A stretch of 53,037 bases of DNA, taken from the NCBI RefSeq assembly GCF_019266065.1, contig NZ_LPNR01000079.1, positions 1 through 53,037 of the forward strand, given 5' to 3'. Of the stretch, positions 34,600 through 43,695 are shown in pieces (within the stretch, counting starts at the first letter, position 1; each line of letters begins with the position of its first letter). The translations under genes and the position numbers were made by a program. This stretch comes from Nocardia sp. MH4 (lineage in GTDB: Bacteria; Actinomycetota; Actinomycetes; Mycobacteriales; Mycobacteriaceae). The notes under the pieces were generated by a model. It ran no database searches and was not told where the DNA came from. It saw only the letters and a program-made list of their open reading frames with translations.

Positions 34600-36846
34600 T
34601 CAGCGGCGCGAACCACCGCCGCCACCGCCGCCACCGCCGCCACCACCGCCGGCGCCGCCACTCATGCCACCGCCCTTGGACCCGCCGGAGGACGCGCCGC
34701 CGCTGGAAGCACCACCGCCCGAGGCACCGCCGGACGAAGCTCCCCCGGACGAGGCTCCGCTGGAGGCCGCGCCTCCGGACGAGGCCCCGCCGCCGGACGA
34801 GGCGCCGGACCCGCCGCTCGAGGCGCCACCACCGGAAGCAGCACCGCCCGAGTCACTTCCACCGGAAGCACCCCCGCCCGAAGCACCCCCACTCGACGCG
34901 CCCCCACCCGAGGCACCCCCGCCCGAAGCACCGCCACCGGAGTCACCGCCGCCCGCGGCACCGCCACCGGACGCACCACCACCGGAATCACTTCCGCCGG
35001 AAGCACTTCCGCCGGAAGCGCCACCACCGGAGGCGCCGCTGTCGGAGCCACCGCCGGACGCACCGCCGGTGCCACCGCTGGAGGTGCCACCGGTACCGGA
35101 GCTGTCGGAGCCGCCGGTGGTTCCACCGCCGGAAGTGCTGCCGCCGGTGGTGCCGCCGACGGTCGAACCGCCTTCCGTCGTCCCGCCGGTCGTGCCACCC
35201 GTGCTGCCGCCGGTCTCGGTGCCGCCGGTCGTGCCGCCGGTCGTGCCGCCGGTCGTCGCGCCACCGGAAGGCGCTGTGCCCGTGTCGGTTCCGCCGGTGG
35301 GTGCCGAGGCGCCGGTGTCGGTGGACGGCGCGGTCGTACCGCCCGGCGTCGACGGGTCGGTACCGGGAGTGGTGGCGCCGGGCGCGGTCGGTGTGCCCTG
35401 GGCAGGCACCGAGGGAGCATTGGGCCCGGAACCGGTGATGGGGCCACCTCCCGGGATATCGCTCGGCGCGGTCGGCACATTCGACGGTTGCGCGGGGGTA
35501 CCGAGCCGGAAAGGCAGCGGGTTGATGAAGCGCGCCGGATCACCGTAGGTCGACCGCGCGAGAAGCGGTGAACGACACTCCTCGCTCGTGGTCTGACGGT
35601 CCGATCCGCCGCGTTCGCCGCCGTCAGCGGTCTTGCCACGGGCCGCGTTGGCGGGGGCGACGATCCTCTCGTACGCGCTCTGCGCGATGGCGGCGCCGGC
35701 CACGCGGACCCGGCCGGTGATCGGGTCGACAGCGCCGAGCAGGCTGCTGTTCTGCGCGGCGACGAGGTCGGCGCTCATGTCGTAGAGCAGGGCTTCGGCG
35801 GGCGCGCCCAGGGCCGGGAACCGGTCGAGCACCGGGGTCAGACCCGGGTCGAAGGGACTGCCGAACACCGTCATCGCCGACATGGCGAGCGCGGAAACGA
35901 CCGCCGCGCTGGAGAACACGGCGACGTGCGGCGCCGAGGGACCACCCTGCTGCACCGGCGCGAAGGTCCGAGCCGCGAGCGCGGCGGCGCCTGCGGCGAC
36001 CACCTGACCCGGATCGGCGACGGTGACCAACGGGACGCCGAGTTCGGCCAGCGTGCGCGCGACCTCCGGCGGCCGCGAGGCACCGCCGACCACCAGGATG
36101 CGCGAGAGATCGGCCAGGCGCAGACCTGCCGCCGCCACGGTCTTGCTGACCAGCGGGAAGGTATCGCGGATGTGTTCGGCGCGCAGCGCGTCGGTGTTCA
36201 CCATCGAGGTGAGCGTCGGCGCCGCACGGCCCACCTTGCCCGACCCGGCGTAGCGGGCGACCATCTCACCGAGCGGCTTGCCGCCGAAGTCGGTGGAGCG
36301 CACCGGGGTTCCCACCATCGGATGGTGCGGCCAGTCCGGCCCGACGCGCAGCACGGTCAGGTCCAGGCTGTTCGCGCCCAGGTCGTAGACGAGCACGAAG
36401 CCCGGCGCCAGCGGACCCTGGTCGGCCTCCAGCCATTCGGCCGCGGCGACCGGCTCCGGCGCCAGGAGCACCTGACCGGCGCCCGCCAGGTGCAGCGCCT
36501 GTCCGAGCAGCGCGACCTGCTTGTCGGAATACACTGCCGGATAAGTCAATACGGCACCGGCGGCCGGTTCGGCCAGTTCGATCAGGCCGGTGACCACTGC
36601 GGCGATCAAGTTGGTCGCCGAGAAGAAGCGACCACCGATCACCATCGGCTCCGGCTCGCGGCTCAGGTCCGCGAAATCGGTGATCGCCGAAGCGAATTCA
36701 TTGATGGCTCCGATGCGGGGCCGACCCGCGTCGTCGAAGGTGAGTGCGGTACGCCGTGTGCGCACCGTCGGCTTGGTCGGATCATCGGCCACCACCGCCG
36801 AAATCGCATTGACCGTACCGATGCTTAAGCCCAGACCTCTGGTCAT
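34600..36846 (-). CDS. Membrane-anchored Hsp70-like protein with Gly/Ser-rich tail
   Basis: This is a 748-residue paralogue of the protein at 25850-27478. The ATPase fold covers about residues 1-295: GLSIGTVNAISAVV, VYDLGANSLDLTVL at about 153-166, and ILVVGGASRPPEVARTL at about 250-266. A membrane helix is at about 308-330. The last 300 residues or so are Gly/Ser/Thr/Ala-rich repeats (TGGTTGG and SGGGASGG), likely an extracytoplasmic low-complexity tail. The start is ATG 36846, MTRGLGLSIG. The tail is encoded by repetitive DNA. Function unknown; an anchored chaperone-like ATPase is the simplest reading. Confidence 0.8.
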   Translation of the reverse strand: MTRGLGLSIGTVNAISAVVADDPTKPTVRTRRTALTFDDAGRPRIGAINEFASAITDFADLSREPEPMVIGGRFFSATNLIAAVVTGLIELAEPAAGAVLTYPAVYSDKQVALLGQALHLAGAGQVLLAPEPVAAAEWLEADQGPLAPGFVLVYDLGANSLDLTVLRVGPDWPHHPMVGTPVRSTDFGGKPLGEMVARYAGSGKVGRAAPTLTSMVNTDALRAEHIRDTFPLVSKTVAAAGLRLADLSRILVVGGASRPPEVARTLAELGVPLVTVADPGQVVAAGAAALAARTFAPVQQGGPSAPHVAVFSSAAVVSALAMSAMTVFGSPFDPGLTPVLDRFPALGAPAEALLYDMSADLVAAQNSSLLGAVDPITGRVRVAGAAIAQSAYERIVAPANAARGKTADGGERGGSDRQTTSEECRSPLLARSTYGDPARFINPLPFRLGTPAQPSNVPTAPSDIPGGGPITGSGPNAPSVPAQGTPTAPGATTPGTDPSTPGGTTAPSTDTGASAPTGGTDTGTAPSGGATTGGTTGGTTGGTETGGSTGGTTGGTTEGGSTVGGTTGGSTSGGGTTGGSDSSGTGGTSSGGTGGASGGGSDSGASGGGASGGSASGGSDSGGGASGGGAAGGGDSGGGASGGGASGGGASSGGASGGGASGGSDSGGAASGGGASSGGSGASSGGGASSGGAASSGASSGGASSGGASGGGASSGGASSGGSKGGGMSGGAGGGGGGGGGGGGGSRR
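34609..35250. repeat. Repetitive DNA encoding the Gly/Ser/Thr-rich tail
   Basis: Short in-frame repeats, mainly GCC-ACC/GGC combinations in the complement, such as GCCACCGCCG and GGAAGCACC units, run through this stretch. They encode (S/G)GGASGG-type units on the minus strand. In one plus-strand frame they spell Pro-rich peptides, which are shadows. The segment is prone to slippage and assembly error. Confidence 0.8.
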
Positions 36847-37371
36847 GTATTTGCTATCCCGTCAACGCACCGTGACCACGTCCAGCACGCGAGCGCACCA
36901 TGTGGCCGCGGTCGTCTTCCAAACAGCTCGCACAGATTAACCGGCCCAAAGCCGAATTGCTGCCTGATTGATACGAAACACGTGACCTTTGGCCCTTGTT
37001 AGGGGATCTTCCCAGGTAAGCCGGTATACGGACAGACGTCCAGTCCCCTGAACGTTGCCAAAGCTACTGACAGACTCCGAGATACAGCTACTTGCGAGTA
37101 ATCAACTTGGGCGCCTGCTGAATACATTCCTACGGTCTGTTTCAGGCCGTGATTAACGCACTTACCGACTGGTAATCAATTCTTTTCCCGCCATCAGCAT
37201 TAAGCCATTCGCCGAATTCGGGTGCCACATACCGAAGTACACGCCAAAAGCTATGACGCGTCAACGTCACGGCCGATACCCGCCAGCGCCCGCCCGGCGG
37301 CCGCGGTTGACTCGAAGCACGGAGTGACACCGAGTCGTGCTCCGAAATGCCAGGGAGAGAAGGGAATAGCG
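36847..37371. other. AT-richer intergenic region without a recognisable gene
   Basis: About 525 bases separate the Hsp70-like gene and the SDR gene. Base composition near 37000-37250 is visibly less GC-rich than the rest of the window. It contains TTACC-GACT-GGTAA at about 37161-37174 and a 62-residue minus frame at 37142-37330 that I cannot assign. No tRNA was found. It may hold promoters for both flanking genes. I see no more. Confidence 0.5.
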
Positions 37372-38133
37372 ATGTCCACTCGTTTCGCCGACCAGGTCGT
37401 CCTCGTCACCGGCGCCGGTTCCGGCATCGGCAGGGCGGTCGCGCTGCGGGTCGCCACCGAAGGCGCCGCGGTCGTGCTCGGCTCGCGGGGCAAGGATCAG
37501 GGCGAGCGGGTCGCCGAACAGATTCGAGCGGCCGGCGGCCGGGCGTTGTTCGTGCCCACCGATGTCACCGTCGACGCCGATGTCGAGCGGCTCACCCAGG
37601 CGGCGCTCACCGAGTACGGCAGGCTCGACGCGGCGTTCAACAACGCGGGCGCGGTCACCGCGTTCGGTGGGGTGGCCGAGATCGACGACGCGTCCTGGCG
37701 CGCCGAACTCGACCTGAACCTCACCGGGGTGTTCCACGGGCTCCGGCACCAGGTGCCGGCGATCACCGCTTCGGGCGGCGGCGCGATCCTGAACAACGCC
37801 TCCAACCTCGGCGTGGTCGGGATGGCCTCGGTGGCGCCGTATGTGGCGGCCAAGCACGGCGTCGTCGGTCTGACCAGGTCGGTGGCGCTGGAGACCGCGG
37901 CGGCGGGCGTACGGGTGAACGCGCTGGTCTCCGGCGCGGTCGACACCCCCGCCTTCCGTGCCTCGATGGGCGCCACGCCCGAGGGCGAGGCCGCGATCGC
38001 GGCGCTGCACCCGATCGGGCGGATCGCCCGGCCCGACGAGATCGCGGCGCTGTGCGCCTTCCTGCTCAGCGGCGAGGCGTCCTTCGTCACCGGGGCGGCG
38101 GTCACGGTGGACGGCGGCTTCACCGCCCAGTAG
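37372..38133 (+). CDS. Short-chain dehydrogenase/reductase
   Basis: This is a 253-residue NAD(P)-dependent oxidoreductase. It has VTGAGSGIG at about residues 12-20 for the cofactor, NNAG at about 89-92, a Ser in ILNNASNLG, and YVAAK for the catalytic Tyr and Lys (about 160-164). The C-terminal VTGAAVTVDGG is typical of the classical SDR subfamily. Start ATG 37372, with AGAAGGG upstream. A hairpin follows. The substrate is unknown. Confidence 0.95.
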   Translation: MSTRFADQVVLVTGAGSGIGRAVALRVATEGAAVVLGSRGKDQGERVAEQIRAAGGRALFVPTDVTVDADVERLTQAALTEYGRLDAAFNNAGAVTAFGGVAEIDDASWRAELDLNLTGVFHGLRHQVPAITASGGGAILNNASNLGVVGMASVAPYVAAKHGVVGLTRSVALETAAAGVRVNALVSGAVDTPAFRASMGATPEGEAAIAALHPIGRIARPDEIAALCAFLLSGEASFVTGAAVTVDGGFTAQ

Positions 38134-38135
38134 GA

Positions 38136-38184
38136 CGCCGAAGGCCCGCCGCGTCGTTCCCAGACGACGGGGCGGGCCTCGGCG
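38136..38184. terminator. Hairpin terminator downstream of the SDR gene
   Basis: The region contains CGCCGAAGGCCCGCC and GGCGGGCCTCGGCG, which pair apart from one bulged A, plus an inner GTCGT/ACGAC stem. It lies between the convergent stops at 38133 and 38200. Confidence 0.7.
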
Positions 38185-38199
38185 CTGTCGCCGGTCGCG

Positions 38200-39786
38200 T
38201 CAGCCGCGAGCCAGCAGGCGCTTGATCGGTCCCCCGTGGGGCGCCGCGGCGCCACCGGCGCGCGCCTGGGGTCGGCGGGCACGCACCAGCCGGTCGAACT
38301 CCTGCGCGTCGCGCGCCGGCGCGCGCAGCTTGCCGGCGTTGAAGTCCGCGGCCAGCTGCTGCACCGTCTCCTGCGCGCAGGACTTGTTGGTGCCGATGAA
38401 GCCGGTCGGACCACGCTTGATCCAGCCGGTCACGTACGTGCCGGCGACGACCTCGCCCCCGGGCGCGGTCAGCACCCGGCCCTGCTCGTTCGGGATGACG
38501 CCGCGAGCGTCGTCGAACGGCAGATCCTTGGTCGGCACCCCTCGGTAGCCGACCGAGGTGAGCACGACACCCGCTTCCAGCAGATCCGTGTCCCCGGTCG
38601 CCACCGCACTGGTGCGGCCTTCGGCGTCGGTGACCAGCTCGTTGCGCTCGACCCGCACTCCGGTCACCGTGTCGGTACCGAGGATCTCCACCGGCGAGGA
38701 CAGGTAGCGGAACACGATGCGCTTACGCTCACCGAACGGACGCCGCGCGACGCTGTGCAGCAGACGCAGCTTCTGCTCGACCTTGTACGGCAGCTCGGGG
38801 GTCACCTCGGGCAGCTCACCGTCGATCGCGATGTCGATATCGGCGGCCAGCAGGCCGACGAACTCGGGCACCGTGAAGGCCGATTCCGCCGGGCCACGAC
38901 GACCCAGGATCACAACCTCTTCGATCTTGCTCTCGCGCAACGCCTTCAACGCGTAGGGCGCGATGTCGGTGTCGGCCAGGGTGGCCGGGTCGACGGTCAG
39001 GATGCGGGCCACGTCGAGAGCGACGTTGCCGTTGCCGACGATCACGACGCGCTTCTGGTTCAGGTCGAACCGGTCCTCGGCGTGGTCGGGGTGACCGTTG
39101 TACCAGGCGACGAAGTCGGTGGCCGACACGTTGCCCGGCAGGCCCTCACCCGGAATGCCCAGCTTGCGATCCGCCGACGCGCCCACGGCGTAGATGACGC
39201 CGTGGAAGTACTCCAGCAGCTCGGCATGGCTGACGTGGGTGCCGATCTCGACGTCGAGGTAAGTACCGAAGTCCTCCTGCTTCGACATCACGTCGAACAG
39301 ATCGGCGACCTGACGGGTGCGCTTGTGATCGGGCGCGACGCCGAGCCGGGCCAGACCGTAGGCCTGCGGCAGCCGGTCGAACATCGTGACCGAGACACCG
39401 GGCTGGGTCAGCAGCTCGTCGGCGGCGTACATCGCCGACGGGCCCGACCCCACGATGGCGACGCGCAGCGGCGAACGCTGCGTGTCGATCGCGGGCGGCA
39501 TCACCGGGCGAGCCAACGTCGGCCGGTCCCGCTGCACGCGGTAGAAGTCGGCGTTGATCTCGATGAAGGGCTTCTGCTCTTCGGTCAGCTTCTTCGAGGA
39601 GGTGATCGCGTCGACGGGGCACGCGGTGGCGCAGGCGCCACAGTCCACGCATGCCGCCGGATCGACGTAGAGCATCTCCGCGCTGAGGAAGTCCGGCTCA
39701 TCCGGGGTCGGATGAATGCAGTTCACCGGGCATGCGTAGACGCACGAGGCGTCACTACAGCATGACTGGGTAACGACGTATGGCAT
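38200..39786 (-). CDS. fprB: Ferredoxin-fused ferredoxin/NADP reductase (FprB type)
   Basis: This is a 528-residue electron-transfer flavoprotein. Residues 1-60 are a ferredoxin with CCSDASCVYACPVNC and CVDCGACATACPV, suited to 3Fe-4S and 4Fe-4S clusters. Residues about 105-460 are an adrenodoxin-reductase-like FAD/NADP domain (VAIVGSGPSAMYAADELL at about 109-126, and VVIVGNGNVALDVARIL). It is 12 bases after the diiron oxygenase gene on the same strand, so it probably supplies its electrons. The same pairing (Rv0885 with fprB) occurs in M. tuberculosis as recalled. Confidence 0.92.
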   Translation of the reverse strand: MPYVVTQSCCSDASCVYACPVNCIHPTPDEPDFLSAEMLYVDPAACVDCGACATACPVDAITSSKKLTEEQKPFIEINADFYRVQRDRPTLARPVMPPAIDTQRSPLRVAIVGSGPSAMYAADELLTQPGVSVTMFDRLPQAYGLARLGVAPDHKRTRQVADLFDVMSKQEDFGTYLDVEIGTHVSHAELLEYFHGVIYAVGASADRKLGIPGEGLPGNVSATDFVAWYNGHPDHAEDRFDLNQKRVVIVGNGNVALDVARILTVDPATLADTDIAPYALKALRESKIEEVVILGRRGPAESAFTVPEFVGLLAADIDIAIDGELPEVTPELPYKVEQKLRLLHSVARRPFGERKRIVFRYLSSPVEILGTDTVTGVRVERNELVTDAEGRTSAVATGDTDLLEAGVVLTSVGYRGVPTKDLPFDDARGVIPNEQGRVLTAPGGEVVAGTYVTGWIKRGPTGFIGTNKSCAQETVQQLAADFNAGKLRAPARDAQEFDRLVRARRPQARAGGAAAPHGGPIKRLLARG

Positions 39787-39798
39787 ATCGCTATCGTC

Positions 39799-40812
39799 TC
39801 AGGCCGCGTGCTTGGCGGAGCGCTTGGGCTCCGAGCGGTAACGGCTGGACGGGCCGTCGATACCGAGCAGCTTCCACACTCGCTTGGCGATCGGGTTCAT
39901 CAGACCGATCTCCTCGGCGAGCGCACGCACGTCGATGAAGTAGTCCGCGAAGACCTGCTTGGCCTCCTTGGAACCGTAGAACAGCTCCTTGCGGACATCG
40001 GCGGGCATCTCGAACTGCTTGAAGAAGGTCTTCGGCGGGGTCGCGATGGCCCGGCCGAGCACGAACATGACGATCGGCATGGCGACCGAGAGCACGAACT
40101 TGTTGACCGCGGGCTGCGCCGGGACGTTCTTCTTCAGGAACTCGTGGGCGAAGGAGATGTGGCGAGCTTCCTCGGCCACGTGGATCGCCATCACGCCGCG
40201 CATGATCGGGTGGATGTCGTCACCCGAGCGCAGGATGTCCTTCTGGATGTGGTCGATCGGCTCTTCGCCGGCGAGCACGGCCATGAAGAAGAAGTTCGGG
40301 AACAGCGCACCGGCCGGGGCGGCCAGGTGGCGCAGCTGACGCACGAGCGGGTTCATGCCCGGCACGTCGGCGACGCGGTTCACCATCTCCTGGAACATCA
40401 GAGTGTGGTTGTGCTCTTCGATCATCTCGTGCGAGCAGTACCGGAACTCCGGGTCGTTGTTCTTCAGGTTGAAGATGTGCTGCATCATGCCGATGATCAG
40501 GATGGCCTCGAACTGCAGGCCGACCTTGGCGACATTGGCCTGGCGGACCTTGCCGATCTCGATCTTCTTGTCCAGCGGCAACGCCTGGTACCAGGGGTGG
40601 CGGCCGATCGGGTCGGCCGAGGTGACCAGAACCCAGCGCTCGGGCTTGTAGTTCGGGTCGAACTCGGGGTTGTCCCAGTCGATGTCCTCGAACGGGTCGA
40701 AGTGCCGGTCGACCGACGCCTCGGACAGCATCAGCAACTTTTCGGCGTACGCCTGAGCCTCCGCGACTACGGGATCGACGTCAGGGGTGGTGGGCGCAGA
40801 CATCGTCGTCAC
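39799..40812 (-). CDS. AurF-like diiron oxygenase
   Basis: This is a 337-residue protein of the AurF family, p-aminobenzoate N-oxygenase-like, with a diiron site. Ligand patterns fit: EEHNH gives E-x2-H, and HVAEEARH gives H-x3-E-x2-H. Additional Glu are upstream in the helix EAILIIGMMQHI region. The GTG start 40812 is preceded by GAGGAGAGG. A promoter-like TTGACG (40873-40868) with TAACTA (40851-40846), 16 bases apart, lies upstream. The substrate is unknown. Confidence 0.85.
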   Translation of the reverse strand: MTTMSAPTTPDVDPVVAEAQAYAEKLLMLSEASVDRHFDPFEDIDWDNPEFDPNYKPERWVLVTSADPIGRHPWYQALPLDKKIEIGKVRQANVAKVGLQFEAILIIGMMQHIFNLKNNDPEFRYCSHEMIEEHNHTLMFQEMVNRVADVPGMNPLVRQLRHLAAPAGALFPNFFFMAVLAGEEPIDHIQKDILRSGDDIHPIMRGVMAIHVAEEARHISFAHEFLKKNVPAQPAVNKFVLSVAMPIVMFVLGRAIATPPKTFFKQFEMPADVRKELFYGSKEAKQVFADYFIDVRALAEEIGLMNPIAKRVWKLLGIDGPSSRYRSEPKRSAKHAA

Positions 40813-40834
40813 TGCCTCTCCTCAAGGGACGTTT

Positions 40835-40873
40835 ACTGTTTCCAATAGTTACACCTACGAGGAGTCACGTCAA
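40835..40873 (-). promoter_or_regulatory. Promoter with overlapping inverted repeat for the AurF-fprB operon
   Basis: On the minus strand TTGACG (40873-40868), a 16-base spacer and TAACTA (40851-40846) form a SigA-like promoter. ACTGTT-TCC-AATAGT at 40835-40849 is an inverted repeat (5 of 6 positions) across the -10 and start region, a plausible repressor site. The rest of 40874-41129 holds no gene that I can support. Confidence 0.55.
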
Positions 40874-41129
40874 CTCCCCACCTCTCCCGATTTCCCGTGT
40901 TCGGCGCGCCGAACCACCGCCAGGAAAAGCTACTCACCAGTAAAAATGGTTCTACCTGTGACACTGCGTCATGCACAGTTCGCCGGTGGCCGCGGCGGCG
41001 TCGAGAAAATTCGTGCGGCCGGATCCGGCGATTCGCCGGACGGACCGGCGGTACCGGATATCGTGCGCGGCCGCTGCCCGGATGACCGCGCCGCGCACGG
41101 CCAGCGAACGGCCCGTCCCAGCGCCCCGC

Positions 41130-42527
41130 TCAGGGCGCGGCGGGGGTGATGTTCGCGTTGTGCCGGAACACGTTGTCCGGATCCCAGGTGGCCTTGACCG
41201 TGCGCAGCCTGCGGTACTTGGCGCCGTAGCTGACGGCGACCTGCTCCCGACCCGGGTCGGCCAGGAAGTTCACATAGCTGCCGTCGCCGCGGGCGAACGG
41301 CCGCAGCTCGTCCCAGAACTCGCGCACCCACTCCCGCTCCGCGGCGAAGACGGCGGGGTCGGGGCAGGACGCGGAGATGTTCACCAGCACGCCGGGGTCG
41401 CGGGAACCGCCGAACGCGGTGTTGCCCTCGGGCACGTCACAGAACCGGCCGCACAGGGGCATCGACGGCATCACCGACAGCGGCGAGTGCTTGCGCGGAT
41501 ACTGCTCGACCATCACCTCGGCCACCGCGGCATCGATGCGGTCCAGGTAGAGCGACTTCTCGTAGGCGAAGGTGCCCCACGGCGCGATGCCGTCGAAGAG
41601 CTGCTGCAACGCGGCGTAGGGCATCTCCGCGACCAACTCCCAGGCCGGAGTCGGGGTCAGCGCGCGCAGCGGGGCGACCGCGTCGGCCAGGTCGTTGGCC
41701 GACCTGTCGCCGGCGATACCGACCACGAAGCCGGGCACGCCCTGCCAGTGTTCGGGCACGAACGGGGCGGGCGGGCAGCTGATCGCGTTGATCGTGCCGC
41801 AGTGCCGGGCGGGCAGATCCATCAGCACGGCCTGCCCCTCGACCAGCGGACCGACCGCCTCCGACGGCGGCCACCACAGCAGCGCGACCTGCACCATCGG
41901 GCCGAACTCGTGCAGTGTGAACTCGAAACCGGTGACGATCCCGAAATTGCCGCCGCCCCCGCGCAGCGCCCAGTACAGGTCCTGGTTCTCCTGCATCGAC
42001 GCCGCGACGACGTGTCCGTCGGCGGTCACCACCTCCGCGGCCACGAGGTTGTCGCACGACATCCCGAACAGCGGGGTCAGCCAGCCGAGACCGCCACCCA
42101 GGGTGAGCCCGCCGATGCCGGTGTCGCTGATGAAACCCCCGGTCACCGCGAGGCCCTGCCGGTTGGCCATGCCGTCGAGCTCGGCCCAGGTCGCGCCGCC
42201 ACCGCACCGGGCACGCAGGCGCACCGGGTCGACGAGCACGCTGTCGAGCTTGCTCAGATCGAGCATCACCGCGCCGTCGGCGACCGCGTGCCCGGCGTAG
42301 TTGTGGCCGCCGCCGCGCACCGTGAGATCGGCGCCACCGGCCCGGATCGCGGCGACCGCCTCGGCCACTTCGGCGGTGTCGGCGGGTCGCACCACCGCGA
42401 GCGGACGACGATCGATGGAGCCGTTCCACACCGCCCGCGCCTCGTCGTACCCCGCGTCCGCGGGCCCGATGACCTGCGCCCTGATCGAGCGCCGTAACAG
42501 ATCTACGCTGAACACCCCGGTCGACAT
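41130..42527 (-). CDS. FAD-linked oxidoreductase, berberine-bridge type
   Basis: This is a 465-residue flavoenzyme. The start ATG 42527 (MSTGVFSVD) has GGAGG 8 bases upstream. The frame is open further upstream, but that part is random-looking. The FAD-binding domain has RGGGHNYAGHAV, with a His that could be the covalent FAD attachment site, and GGGLGWL. The C-terminal BBE segment includes NFLADPGREQVAVSYGAKYRRLRTVKATWDPDNVFRHN. The substrate is unknown. Confidence 0.92.
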   Translation of the reverse strand: MSTGVFSVDLLRRSIRAQVIGPADAGYDEARAVWNGSIDRRPLAVVRPADTAEVAEAVAAIRAGGADLTVRGGGHNYAGHAVADGAVMLDLSKLDSVLVDPVRLRARCGGGATWAELDGMANRQGLAVTGGFISDTGIGGLTLGGGLGWLTPLFGMSCDNLVAAEVVTADGHVVAASMQENQDLYWALRGGGGNFGIVTGFEFTLHEFGPMVQVALLWWPPSEAVGPLVEGQAVLMDLPARHCGTINAISCPPAPFVPEHWQGVPGFVVGIAGDRSANDLADAVAPLRALTPTPAWELVAEMPYAALQQLFDGIAPWGTFAYEKSLYLDRIDAAVAEVMVEQYPRKHSPLSVMPSMPLCGRFCDVPEGNTAFGGSRDPGVLVNISASCPDPAVFAAEREWVREFWDELRPFARGDGSYVNFLADPGREQVAVSYGAKYRRLRTVKATWDPDNVFRHNANITPAAP

Positions 42528-42635
42528 GACGTCTTCCTCCGGTCCGGGCGTTCTCGCCCAGCAGTGCCGACCCCCAGGTCCCCGACCACGGTCGACGCGA
42601 CCCGCGCACACCCCTGGCGCGGGTCCCGCCCGGTT

Positions 42636-42651
42636 CGGTGCGGCCGCACCG
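42636..42651. promoter_or_regulatory. 16-base perfect palindrome upstream of the flavoenzyme gene
   Basis: CGGTGCGGCCGCACCG is a perfect palindrome with no loop, lying 109 bases upstream of the flavoenzyme start and 49 bases downstream of the cysA stop. It could be an operator. In GC-rich DNA such palindromes also arise by chance. Confidence 0.25.
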
Positions 42652-42699
42652 GATCCCATCGTCTCACCGGGTGCGCGCGGGCAACAGGGGTCCCCGGTC

Positions 42700-43695
42700 T
42701 CAGCTCTGCGGCAGATCCGGAATCCGGGTGGCACGGGCGTAGACGGTCTCGCCCTCGCTCAGATGCAGGGCGGCCGCGTCACCGCGGGTGACCTGCGCGG
42801 CGAACTGATCACCAGTCGCGGCATTGCGTAGCTCGAGGCGGACCTCGAACCCGAGCCGCACGATCCGCTCCACCGTGGCCCTGGTGATGCCGGCGGACTC
42901 CGCGGTGCCTTCGTGCTCGGCCATCGCCATGCTCGGATCGCGCCCGATCCGGATATCGTGCGGCCGGACGAGGTGACCGTTGAGCCGGGCCACCGCGCCG
43001 AGGAACGACATGACGAATTCGTTCGCGGGCCGGTCGTAGACGTCCTCCGGAGAGCCGATCTGCTCGATCCGCCCCTTGTTCATCACCGCGATCCGGTCGG
43101 CGACGTCGAGCGCTTCTTCCTGATCGTGGGTGACCAGCACCGTGGTCACGTGCACCTCGTCGTGGAGCCTGCGTAGCCACTGACGCAGATCGGTGCGCAC
43201 CTTGGCGTCGAGCGCGCCGAACGGCTCGTCGAGCAGCAGCACCTGCGGATCGACGGCCAGCGCGCGGGCCAGCGCCATGCGCTGACGCTGACCACCGGAG
43301 AGCTGGGCCGGGTAGCGGTGCTGGAAACCGTCGAGGCCGACGATGCCGAGCAGTTCGTCGACGCGCTTGTCGATCTCCTTCTTCGGCCGCTTGCGGATGG
43401 TCAGGCCGAAAGCGACGTTGTCGCGCACCGTCATGTGCTTGAACGCGGCGTAGTGCTGGAACACGAAGCCGATGTCACGCTTCTGCGGCGCCACGTGGGT
43501 GACGTCGTTGCCCGCGATCGAGACGATGCCCGAGTCCAGCGACTCCAGACCGGCGATCGAGCGCAGCAGCGTCGACTTGCCCGACCCGGACGGGCCGAGC
43601 AGCGCGGTCAGCTCGCCGGAAGTGATGTCGATGCTGACATCGTCGAGAGCGGCGAAGGAACCGTAGTTCTTGCGCGCGTTGGTCACGGTGATCAT
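42700..43695 (-). CDS. cysA: Sulfate ABC transporter ATP-binding protein CysA
   Basis: CysA powers sulfate uptake. The 331-residue ATPase has Walker [10 protein letters not shown] at about residues 35-43, signature LSGGQ, Walker [12 protein letters not shown] and the H-loop in [10 protein letters not shown]. The C-terminal part (about 235-331) is a TOBE-like regulatory segment. Start ATG 43695 (MITVTNARK) overlaps the cysW stop by 4 bases. Confidence 0.96.
   Translation of the reverse strand: MITVTNARKNYGSFAALDDVSIDITSGELTALLGPSGSGKSTLLRSIAGLESLDSGIVSIAGNDVTHVAPQKRDIGFVFQHYAAFKHMTVRDNVAFGLTIRKRPKKEIDKRVDELLGIVGLDGFQHRYPAQLSGGQRQRMALARALAVDPQVLLLDEPFGALDAKVRTDLRQWLRRLHDEVHVTTVLVTHDQEEALDVADRIAVMNKGRIEQIGSPEDVYDRPANEFVMSFLGAVARLNGHLVRPHDIRIGRDPSMAMAEHEGTAESAGITRATVERIVRLGFEVRLELRNAATGDQFAAQVTRGDAAALHLSEGETVYARATRIPDLPQS

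Noticed and set aside
34115..35548. A plus-strand frame with a PPPEAPPPEAPP-type repeat
   Set aside because: It is the complement of the Gly/Ser-rich tail of the Hsp70-like gene, which has the better N-terminal domain and family motifs.
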